From positions 1 to 35,575 of IMG/VR virus record IMGVR_UViG_3300005253_000481: DNA of 35,575 nt, one strand, 5' to 3'. Below are positions 20,597-27,528 of the stretch, one piece after another. This stretch comes from a virus. The position numbers were made by a program, and so were the translations under genes. Positions within the stretch are counted from its first letter, which is position 1. Each line of letters opens with the position of its first letter. The notes beneath the pieces were generated by a model. It did not search any database, was not told where the DNA came from, and was given only the letters and a program-made list of their open reading frames with translations.

Positions 20597-21631
20597 ATGA
20601 TAACGATTGTGATAGGTGGTCAGACAGGAAGCGAAGGAAAGGGTTCTTTCGTAGCATGGTTAACCGATCCTCGACGACAAGAAGGCAAGCTGTTGGTGAT
20701 TCGCACAGGAGGGGCCAATGCTGGTCATTCTATGAAACTCCCGGACGGGACGGTGTTCAAGGCCCGCCATGTTCCTTGCGCGATCAATAACAGACGTGCG
20801 ATTTTGGCGCTCGGTCCTGGCGCTGTGGTCGATCCGGACTACCTGCTCAATGAAGAACTTCCATGGCTGAGGAGCGTCGGATACGACGTGAAAGGTCGAT
20901 TCTATATTGACCCGATGTGCGCTATCATAGAGCAGAAGCACCGCGACTTAGTGCGGCCCGACTTCGGGACAACCAAAAAGGGCGTGGCCGGGGCCACCGC
21001 CGATAGGGTCCTGCGTACGGGAAAGATTGCCCGCGACATATCTGCACTCTATCCTTACCTCGCGGACGTAGCCGATCTTGCCAACGGCTTAGATAGTCGT
21101 GGAGACGACATTCTCATAGAGACGGCACAGGGGTTCGGGCTCAGTCTCACCCGGTCGGGGCACTATCCTTATTGTACCAGTCGGGATGTGACGCCAGGAG
21201 CCGCCCTGAACGATGCAGGCGTTCCGCTAGCCGGACCGATACAGACTATCCTGGTCTTGCGCACCCATCCCATCCGTGTGGCCGGTAATTCTGGACCCCT
21301 TCGATTTGAGGTCACATGGGATAAGCTAAAGGAAGAGAGCGGAGGATATATCCAGCCCGAATACACCACGGTGACCAATAGGCTCCGCCGTGTGGGGCGA
21401 TGGGATCCGGAGTTGGCCAGGGCTGCTGTGGCAGCATGCCGACCCGATCACATCGTCCTAACGTTCTTCGATTACTGGCGTCCCGACTTAGCCAATAAAA
21501 CTGTCCTCGATCCCGATGCCTTCCGTAGAATCCATGAAGTAGAGGAAGAACTAGGAGTTCCCGTTACTTGGGTTTCCACTGGTTTCGGTTCGATCATCCA
21601 CATGGAAGAGAATGAGTACGGAGGAAGCTAG
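20597..21631 (+). CDS. purZ: PurZ, 2-aminodeoxyadenylosuccinate synthase
   Basis: Encodes 344 residues behind AGGAGGACACAA. PurZ joins dGMP and aspartate, using a nucleotide triphosphate, to start synthesis of dZTP (2-aminoadenine). The PurA fold is clear: GGQTGSEGKGS (6-17), GGANAGHSM with His44, FGTTKKGV (123-130), ETAQGFG (175-181), TSRDVTPG (194-201) and NRLRRVGRWD (261-270). The residue equal to the catalytic Asp13 of PurA is Ser12 (GSEGKG, not GDEGKG). That change is the known mark of PurZ, because it makes room for the guanine 2-amino group. It is also shorter than bacterial PurA (about 430). Order polymerase, MazG-like, purZ supports a Z genome. Confidence 0.92.
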   Translation: MITIVIGGQTGSEGKGSFVAWLTDPRRQEGKLLVIRTGGANAGHSMKLPDGTVFKARHVPCAINNRRAILALGPGAVVDPDYLLNEELPWLRSVGYDVKGRFYIDPMCAIIEQKHRDLVRPDFGTTKKGVAGATADRVLRTGKIARDISALYPYLADVADLANGLDSRGDDILIETAQGFGLSLTRSGHYPYCTSRDVTPGAALNDAGVPLAGPIQTILVLRTHPIRVAGNSGPLRFEVTWDKLKEESGGYIQPEYTTVTNRLRRVGRWDPELARAAVAACRPDHIVLTFFDYWRPDLANKTVLDPDAFRRIHEVEEELGVPVTWVSTGFGSIIHMEENEYGGS

Positions 21632-22062
21632 TGTTCGTGTACCTCGCCGGTCCCATCAAAAAGGACGTGCAGGAGAACAAGGTCTATCGCGCCCGCGCCA
21701 CCAAATATCTTCAAGACCTGGGAATCGACGTATACGATCCTGCCGCAGCCTGGGCAGGAGGTACCAAAGCTTACGCCTCTTCCCACTCGGTGGCTCTCAT
21801 TAACTTACTAGCTGTAAAGCAGTCTGCCGCAGTACTGGCCCACTACTATGCCGATTCTACTGGGACTAACATGGAAGTAGGATATACGCTAGCGTTTGAT
21901 AAGCCTGTGGTTATGTGGGGAAACGGGCTGATAGAGGCCACAAGTGCCATGCTCAGGCACCCACAGATTCACAGGTACGATAGGCTGGAAGAGGCGCTGG
22001 CTAGCGTGGCCATGCTGCTACTAGGCCCCGGCTCTAGATCACCACGGGAGTCACAGGAGTAA
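21631..22062 (+). CDS. Nucleoside 2-deoxyribosyltransferase-like enzyme
   Basis: Encodes 143 residues from GTG 21631, overlapping the purZ stop. The fold is shown by FVYLAGPI (2-9), YDPAAAW, and ADSTGTNMEVGYTLAFDKPV with the catalytic Glu82. Family members swap or hydrolyse the base of deoxynucleosides or deoxynucleotides (for example DNPH1 removes 5-hydroxymethyluracil from dUMP forms). Here it could destroy dAMP or recycle bases to favour Z; that is inference. It is the last gene of the operon, before the convergent terminator. Confidence 0.75.
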   Translation: MFVYLAGPIKKDVQENKVYRARATKYLQDLGIDVYDPAAAWAGGTKAYASSHSVALINLLAVKQSAAVLAHYYADSTGTNMEVGYTLAFDKPVVMWGNGLIEATSAMLRHPQIHRYDRLEEALASVAMLLLGPGSRSPRESQE

Positions 22063-22074
22063 ATGGGAGATAAA

Positions 22075-22104
22075 CCCCACCTCTCCGGAGCAGGGGAGAG
22101 GGGC
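22075..22104. terminator. Convergent terminator between early and late operons
   Basis: CCTCTCC (22080-22086) pairs with GGAGAGG (22095-22101), with CCCC before and GG after adding pairs around a one-base bulge. Lies 12 bases after the plus-strand operon end and about 30 bases from the minus-strand operon end. The minus strand continues GTTTAT; the plus strand is only moderately T-rich. Probably stops transcription both ways. Confidence 0.6.
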
Positions 22105-22133
22105 TGGGACCATTCTCATTTACACTCGTCTTT

Positions 22134-22787
22134 CTAGCCCGTTCCCCGCCTAGTCGCTTCCTGATTCGCCTCGATAGTCTCCTCGGTAGTCAAGCCCGCG
22201 CCACCGGAGCCGCCGACTACAAGGCCCCGCTCGTCGAGCTTCTCTTCCATCTTCGGCAGGAGGTAGTCGTCGATGCGTTGCTTGACCTGGCGCTCCACAA
22301 TCCTATTGATGGCATCCAAGTCTTCTTGGTTTAATGGCATATCGTCCTCTTCTTCCTTTCCTAGATACAATTCTGGATCGTGTGCCCACCAGCCGCTCTT
22401 GCTAAAGGCTGTGTCGTCTTTTCTCTCCTTATGCCAGAGGTCGAGGTGCAGGTGTGGGCCTGTGGACCATCCCGTGGAGCCCACGTTACCGATAACCTCA
22501 CCCTGTGCTATGTGCTGGCCTACAACCGGAGGCGCATCTGCCACTAGGTGGCGATAGGTGCTGCGCCATCCATCTTTATGCGCCAGGATAATGTGATGAC
22601 CACTGATTGTGTCAAAGCCATCCCCTACAACAACACCATCCGCCACAACCCGGACCTCTCTCCCTGCCGTGTCGCCTTGTAGTCTCACCAAATCAACGGC
22701 GGCGTGTTGGCCTCCGATGTAGATGGAAGCCTTATAATAGAAGTCGCGGGTGATGTAGTGGTCGTCGAGCGGCCAGATAAATCTCAT
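22134..22787 (-). CDS. M23 (LytM-type) endopeptidase endolysin
   Basis: Encodes 217 residues. The M23 metallopeptidase core has GGQHAAVDL (His28, Asp32), YRHLV (His79) and GPHLHLDLW (His111, His113) for zinc binding. It cuts peptide cross-links of peptidoglycan at lysis. The C-terminal 70 residues are an acidic helix and a Gly/Thr-rich tail, possibly for oligomerisation or wall binding. No signal peptide, so release depends on the holin just upstream. Last gene of the late operon. Confidence 0.9.
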   Translation of the reverse strand: MRFIWPLDDHYITRDFYYKASIYIGGQHAAVDLVRLQGDTAGREVRVVADGVVVGDGFDTISGHHIILAHKDGWRSTYRHLVADAPPVVGQHIAQGEVIGNVGSTGWSTGPHLHLDLWHKERKDDTAFSKSGWWAHDPELYLGKEEEDDMPLNQEDLDAINRIVERQVKQRIDDYLLPKMEEKLDERGLVVGGSGGAGLTTEETIEANQEATRRGTG

Positions 22788-22788
22788 A

Positions 22789-23043
22789 TTAGCTCCCTAT
22801 GAGGTAGCCCAATATCATTAGCTCAATGCCCACAATGATAGGCATAATGTACCTCAGAAGGAATAGCACACGCTCATCGGTGACGGCCTGCCTCTTGTCT
22901 AGGTGTAGCAGGAACTTCCACAACGAGGAGTGCATCCCCACAAAGGGGTCATCACCCTCCAATGGAGGGGGCTCAGTGCCTTGAGGACCAGGGTTGTCCT
23001 TATGGCTCTTGAACGACTGGAACACTCTAACCATCCACCACAT
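22789..23043 (-). CDS. Small membrane protein of the lysis cassette
   Basis: Encodes 84 residues from ATG 23043 (a TTG six codons upstream is less likely). The N-terminal half is polar with a basic start; residues 60-84 form one membrane helix (YIMPIIVGIELMILGYLIG). A C-terminal anchor next to holin and endolysin genes suggests a second holin, an antiholin or a spanin-like part. Overlaps the holin gene by 17 bases. Confidence 0.6.
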   Translation of the reverse strand: MWWMVRVFQSFKSHKDNPGPQGTEPPPLEGDDPFVGMHSSLWKFLLHLDKRQAVTDERVLFLLRYIMPIIVGIELMILGYLIGS

Positions 23044-23284
23044 TCTTCTTGCCGCTTTCAAAACCTGTAGCAGCTAGACCACCCAGCACACCAAAAATGA
23101 TTGCGACGCCCCAGGTAGCGTCCGAGACTTCGGCTCCCTTGAGGCCCACATTCCAGGCTATACCGGTCGCCAGAGCCAGGAGAGGTGTAAACCGATCTGA
23201 TATAGCAAACGTCCTTCTAAGGACACCCACCAGCGACCAGACTATGCCTGCACCGGCTAGTCCTATAAGCGCTTCATTCTCCAT
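23027..23284 (-). CDS. Holin
   Basis: Encodes 85 residues, with AGGAGGTAGTC before ATG 23284. Two or three hydrophobic segments (LIGLAGAGIVWSLVGVL, FTPLLALATGIAWNVGL, TWGVAIIFGVLGGLAATGF) and a charged C-terminus, the usual phage holin layout. It would open the membrane to let the M23 endolysin out. Confidence 0.78.
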   Translation of the reverse strand: MENEALIGLAGAGIVWSLVGVLRRTFAISDRFTPLLALATGIAWNVGLKGAEVSDATWGVAIIFGVLGGLAATGFESGKKNVVDG

Positions 23285-23310
23285 GACTACCTCCTTCTGG
23301 CTACTAACCC

Positions 23311-25281
23311 TTAAACGGCGATGAGCTTCCCTGCCTTGAACTCACCGTTGGCAACAGACTCCGTGCCAAACTGCACTAGGTATATCTTGCCATCCGTGAG
23401 GGACAAGGCGCTGGACCGTAGGCGTGTATATGAAGTTGCCGCAGTACTAAGCCCTGAGTCAGCGACAACGGTTGCGTCAGTGTCATTGTAAAGCCGTGCC
23501 CGAACCGTACCCGCTATTGCCTTGAGGTAGACCTCCAGGAAAAACTCTACTGCGGCGTTCCAGTTTGCTGCTGTGTAGAGGAACGGACCTCCATAAGAAG
23601 TGTACGCGATGACCCCGCCGACCGTAACTGTTGGTGCAAACTCGGTGAGGAGTAGAGCCAACGTTGTCGGGGTAACCAATCGCGGTGCAGCAACAGTGGG
23701 AGCGAATGTGGAAAGATTCAGGGCGAGCGTTGTTGGAACAATGACGACCCCTATCTCAATGGTAGGGGCAAACTTGGTCAATACTAGGGCCAGCGTTGGT
23801 GGTATAACAAGCCGTGGCGTGGCAACGGTGGGCGCGAACGCGGCCAGGGTTAGGGCCAGTGTTGAGGGGGTAACGACTACATTACCAGTCGCCGTGACGG
23901 TTGGCGCGAACTCGGAAAGAATCAGCGCAAGGACTGGGGGCGTAACAAGCTGATTCTCGGTAGCCGTTGCTGTCGGCGCGAAGGTGGCTAACGTCAGGGC
24001 CAGGGTCGGGGGCGTGACAAGCCGGTTAGCAGTGGCGGTTACAGTTGGCGCGAACTCAGAAAGGATTAGAGCTAAGGTTGACGGTGTGACAAGTCGGGGT
24101 GTCGTAACCGTTGGGGCGAACTCAGAAAGGATTAGAGCTAGAGTCGTTGGGGTGACGGTGATTCCCCCGCCCGCCGTGTAGGTGCAGTAGATGGAAAATC
24201 TGGGGGTGCTCCAAGCTGTTTGGGCATAGGGGTCAGGCCAACCATCGTAAGCCTGGTCATCATAGTAAGTGGTTCCACCACTTGCGTCGTACCACAGCTC
24301 GTCCTCGCCGCTAGGCCAGAACGCTAAGTCATAATCCGTTGCAGTGATGGCCCCCCCTGAAATAATGTCCAGTGTCTTCCAATCGTCGTAGGCACTTGTT
24401 ACAGTCCACTCTTCTGTATCGCCTACCAGTGACTTGTCAGAGTTCTTGTAAAGTGCGTACTTGATGTTTCCGCTTGTAACCTTGGCGAAAACTGCTGCCG
24501 TCATGCTGGTCACTGTCCCCGCCTCAGAAGCCGCGAATTTGCCGGCCTGGATGTAGTTAGCGGTGCCGATAGTCCCTGAACTTCCTTTGGTCGTATAACC
24601 GAAGGTTGGGTCAATGCTGACAGGATAGGACGCAGCGTCTAGCCAACCCTGGTCAATAGTGATTGCCAGAGTGCCCGCTTGTTCGTCTATGCTCAATGCC
24701 GCCCAGGTCTCCTTACCTACGGCGTCCGTCACCCTTGGTCGGTAGATGTGGAACGCCTTTCCAACCTTGTATTTGGCGGCCTCGGCTTCGCTGGGGTGCA
24801 TGTTCCCCCTGGTGGCATGGTAGACGGCATAGGAGCCAACTACCTTCTCAGGGCGACTGACACCTGCATCCACTTCTTGTTGAGTCAGCGGTGGTTGGTA
24901 GAGGAACTTGAGCAGCTTGCTCTGGATGGAGAAGGATATGACGTTGCTGGTGGGCTTGGAGAGCAGTACGACCTCAAGCTCGAACGCACCGTTGTCCACG
25001 CCGAAGCCCTGTGCGTAGAAATGGGCCTCACGGTCGCCCTTGGCCCAGACGACCTTCTCCTTGTCTACGGCCAGAGTCGCCTGACCGGGAGCCGCGTCCA
25101 AGAGCCGGATGGAGAAGTTGGCCTCGTTGCCCCAGCGTTTGATCTTGACCTGGGGCTCGAAGTTGGCCAGCTTGATGTCGCCGACCTCCACCTCCGGCTC
25201 CTTGTCCTTCGAGATGAAGGTATTGGATAGGAAGTCGAAGTCGGCCCGTATCTCAGGCGACAGGACTATCTTCTTGGGCAC
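23311..25281 (-). CDS. Virion/tail protein with eight TLAL...FAPTV repeats
   Basis: Encodes 656 residues. Residues 1-220 form a beta-rich domain; 220-375 look like a carbohydrate-binding-type jelly roll (KYALYKNSDKSLVGDTEEW region); residues about 378-555 hold eight repeats of 20-24 residues with consensus TPTTLALILSEFAPTV; the last 100 form another beta domain. The product is probably a tail-tip or fibre adhesin that binds the host surface. Repeats may act as a spacer stalk. No chaperone or enzyme motif seen. Confidence 0.65.
   Translation of the reverse strand: MPKKIVLSPEIRADFDFLSNTFISKDKEPEVEVGDIKLANFEPQVKIKRWGNEANFSIRLLDAAPGQATLAVDKEKVVWAKGDREAHFYAQGFGVDNGAFELEVVLLSKPTSNVISFSIQSKLLKFLYQPPLTQQEVDAGVSRPEKVVGSYAVYHATRGNMHPSEAEAAKYKVGKAFHIYRPRVTDAVGKETWAALSIDEQAGTLAITIDQGWLDAASYPVSIDPTFGYTTKGSSGTIGTANYIQAGKFAASEAGTVTSMTAAVFAKVTSGNIKYALYKNSDKSLVGDTEEWTVTSAYDDWKTLDIISGGAITATDYDLAFWPSGEDELWYDASGGTTYYDDQAYDGWPDPYAQTAWSTPRFSIYCTYTAGGGITVTPTTLALILSEFAPTVTTPRLVTPSTLALILSEFAPTVTATANRLVTPPTLALTLATFAPTATATENQLVTPPVLALILSEFAPTVTATGNVVVTPSTLALTLAAFAPTVATPRLVIPPTLALVLTKFAPTIEIGVVIVPTTLALNLSTFAPTVAAPRLVTPTTLALLLTEFAPTVTVGGVIAYTSYGGPFLYTAANWNAAVEFFLEVYLKAIAGTVRARLYNDTDATVVADSGLSTAATSYTRLRSSALSLTDGKIYLVQFGTESVANGEFKAGKLIAV
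23620..24180 (-). repeat. Tandem coding repeats, about 66 bp each
   Basis: Eight degenerate direct repeats within the adhesin-like gene. Two neighbouring copies share an identical 25-bp block (24050-24074 and 24116-24140), exactly 66 bp apart, so at least one duplication is recent. Repeat number may vary between relatives. Confidence 0.75.
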
Positions 25282-25334
25282 TTAGTCCCCTTGGCGCGGG
25301 CCTCTGCTGCTGGGTTGGCCACTAGCTGTTCTCT

Positions 25335-25877
25335 CTACGCTAGGGTGAAGACTCCGCTTGCGTGGGCTGCCACGGTGAGCGTGTTTCCGTCCGTCGCGGT
25401 GACATCAGCGGGGGTGTCATCGAGCAGGCAGTAGCACAATACGTTTCCGGCGACCTCGTAGATCACCGCGAAGCGAGCCACGATGTCCCCGCCGGCAGCC
25501 GTCCACACGGGGTCGGTAGTGATGTCTACCTTCACGGTCGTCGTGCCAGATAGCGTCAGCGCGATGGATTCGCCGCCGGCCGTGTAGCCGTTGGCGGCCG
25601 CGTGCTCGTTCGTCACGCCCGCGTAGGTCGTCGAAGCCGGCCCGATGTTCGATGTGCTGAGGAACAGCGCCATCTTCCACGTGTCGGTGTCGATGTCGAA
25701 CAGGCCGTCTAGCAGGCTGGTTCGTCCTCCGTTCGTGAACACCCAAGCCCCCGCCGCACCGCCACCCATAGGGCGTAGGCCCAACTCGCCAAGCATCGCA
25801 TCCAGGCGGGCCGCCATTAGCTCAAGTTGAACGGCCTCGTTGAAGGGCCGCCTTATGACTACATCGTTCCTCTTCAT
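25335..25877 (-). CDS. Tail-associated virion protein, 180 residues
   Basis: A helical start (NEAVQLELMAARLDAMLGELG) leads to a beta-rich domain with NGGRTSLLDGLFDIDTDTWK and TTYAGVTNEHAAANGYTAGG. This beta domain is a common phage structural module near tail-fibre genes. Well spaced ribosome site (AAGGAGGGAAAGCA). Role is probably in the tail tip or fibre attachment; no enzyme motif. Confidence 0.62.
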   Translation of the reverse strand: MKRNDVVIRRPFNEAVQLELMAARLDAMLGELGLRPMGGGAAGAWVFTNGGRTSLLDGLFDIDTDTWKMALFLSTSNIGPASTTYAGVTNEHAAANGYTAGGESIALTLSGTTTVKVDITTDPVWTAAGGDIVARFAVIYEVAGNVLCYCLLDDTPADVTATDGNTLTVAAHASGVFTLA

Positions 25878-25889
25878 TGCTTTCCCTCC

Positions 25890-26912
25890 TTAACTGGAAA
25901 AGGCTACTCCTGATATTGAATGAGCAAGCGTAATGTGTGTCTCACGTTTTGCAGCCGCACGGGCCTCGGCGTCCGTGTACCCCACAAGGGGGCCGTAAAC
26001 TGTTCCGTCACTGGCTCGGTAGTAGAGTTTGGTGACACCACCATCGTCTAGAGCTACCAGCCTGATCGTATTGGCCGATGGGCTCGGCGCTCCCGCATCC
26101 TCAGCAAGCTGTAGGTAGCCGGTAAGCCGTGGGTTGGCCATAATGCCACCGGTAGTCGCGGATGCGTGGGTGTGTGCCGCTGTACCAGGGTTGGAGACGA
26201 GCCACTTAGAGAGCGTCCCGTCGTAGACCAGCCAAGCTACCTCTTCTGTATTCGAGAGCCGTATATCTGTTTCGCCCTGAATCTCGATGTTTCCCGTCCC
26301 GTGCTTGAGGTCAATGAGGTGGGTATCAAGATCGGGGCGTAGGATCAGAACCATCCCATCCGAGCCGCCATTGATGGTATCTATTTCATCGCTGGTGCCC
26401 GACTCTGGGATGATGGAGTGGAAAGTGCCGGTGGCAGTAATCACGCCTGCGCTAACGGTCAGCGCCCCCGCATCGGGGAACTCGATACCCCCAGTGGCAA
26501 GCGACTTACCCGCAGGTATAGTGACATCGCCTGTCAGGTTGAGCGTGGCCTCCCCCTCTACAGCAGCGATGGCCTCAGCACCGGTGTACTTGGTGTGATG
26601 CGGGGAACCGGAGTGAGTCGCATTCACAGTAGGATTGGGATAAGTGCCGCCTAGCTCGCCGCCTGCCGTACCGCTAGGAGGTCCGCCGATGGCAGGTATG
26701 TCCTGCGGTTCAAATCGTTCCAGGATGGCGTTCCACAGGAGGCTCTGCCCATCTGTGGGGTCTCCTCCCACAATGCGACGCCCCCCCAACAACATCCCAC
26801 TCTCTGGAATGGCAAAAGGACCTCCTTGAAGAAACTTAGAAAAAACCGGATGGGTAGTAAGCATACCCATCTGTTTTTCTAGTTTCTTAAGTCGTTCTTC
26901 CGGAATAGCCAT
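25890..26912 (-). CDS. Tail fibre-like protein
   Basis: Encodes 340 residues. After a helical N-terminus there is GTAGGELGGTYPNPTV, the G-x-L-x-G-x-YPNP motif found in many phage fibres, then beta-helix-like sequence with repeated short strands, and a C-terminal AHTHASATTGG block followed by a small head domain. Likely a trimeric fibre for host recognition. Overlaps nothing; one base separates it from the upstream gene's stop. Confidence 0.72.
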   Translation of the reverse strand: MAIPEERLKKLEKQMGMLTTHPVFSKFLQGGPFAIPESGMLLGGRRIVGGDPTDGQSLLWNAILERFEPQDIPAIGGPPSGTAGGELGGTYPNPTVNATHSGSPHHTKYTGAEAIAAVEGEATLNLTGDVTIPAGKSLATGGIEFPDAGALTVSAGVITATGTFHSIIPESGTSDEIDTINGGSDGMVLILRPDLDTHLIDLKHGTGNIEIQGETDIRLSNTEEVAWLVYDGTLSKWLVSNPGTAAHTHASATTGGIMANPRLTGYLQLAEDAGAPSPSANTIRLVALDDGGVTKLYYRASDGTVYGPLVGYTDAEARAAAKRETHITLAHSISGVAFSS

Positions 26913-26913
26913 A

Positions 26914-27519
26914 TTAAGCTGCCGGGATCAACTCCAGCAAGGCCATCTCTTTGCGGAAGGACAGATTGGCACTAGCAACTGACCAATTGACAGTGACCTC
27001 CAAAACGAGAGCACCCAATGTGTCCTCAGTAGCAGAACTGAGACCTCTACCGACCATCATCCCGACCTGATTACTTCGTATGACAGCAAAGTTAGCCGTA
27101 CCCTCCACTATCGCCATCTCAGCCCAGCACTTCTGAACGGCAACAGCACTATTGAGGATAACAACTTCCATTGTCCACTTCTGTAGTTGGTTGCTATTAT
27201 CCGGGTCTGCAAGACCGGTAGCGAGTATCTCAGTCGCTCCAAAGTTGACTATAAACCGTATCGTACCAGCGACATTGCATAGCATATCCCCCGCTAGCTT
27301 CAACCTCACTCCTCCATCCGCTCCCATAACGCCCGCTGGAACGCTAAAGCTATATATAGAAGTTTCAGCGGCGTTATTGGCCACATCTACTTGAGTAAGA
27401 TCGCGGTCCAAGATCTCCACAGCGCCCGTATGGGCGGCATTCCAGTTAGAGGGCCGAACCTGTGTGGCATCCCCGCCGTCCGCCTTTCCGCTAGTAAACG
27501 CGTGTTTTACATTTCCCAT
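26914..27519 (-). CDS. Virion protein, 201 residues, fibre region
   Basis: AGGAGGACAAT precedes ATG 27519. The N-terminus (KHAFTSGKADGGDATQVRPS, NWNAAH) matches the start of many phage fibre or tail-tip proteins; the rest is a beta sandwich with long strands (TSIYSFSVPAGVM, LGALVLEVTVNWS). Likely part of the tail fibre complex together with the genes at 25890 and 25335. Confidence 0.65.
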   Translation of the reverse strand: MGNVKHAFTSGKADGGDATQVRPSNWNAAHTGAVEILDRDLTQVDVANNAAETSIYSFSVPAGVMGADGGVRLKLAGDMLCNVAGTIRFIVNFGATEILATGLADPDNSNQLQKWTMEVVILNSAVAVQKCWAEMAIVEGTANFAVIRSNQVGMMVGRGLSSATEDTLGALVLEVTVNWSVASANLSFRKEMALLELIPAA

Positions 27520-27528
27520 ATTGTCCTC

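Noticed and set aside
20597-21631. Ordinary host-type adenylosuccinate synthetase (PurA)
   Set aside because: The catalytic Asp is Ser (GSEGKG), the protein is much shorter than bacterial PurA, and it sits in a polymerase/MazG-like context.
23600-24181. Plus-strand repeat proteins opposite the adhesin-like gene
   Set aside because: They are mirror frames of the coding repeats on the minus strand, with no ribosome site or promoter.
25417-25746. Second minus-strand protein overlapping the 180-residue virion gene
   Set aside because: Arg/His-rich shadow frame without a ribosome site.
26980-27015. TTGACA at 26987 as a plus-strand promoter
   Set aside because: No -10 box at 16-19 bp and it lies within a minus-strand coding gene.
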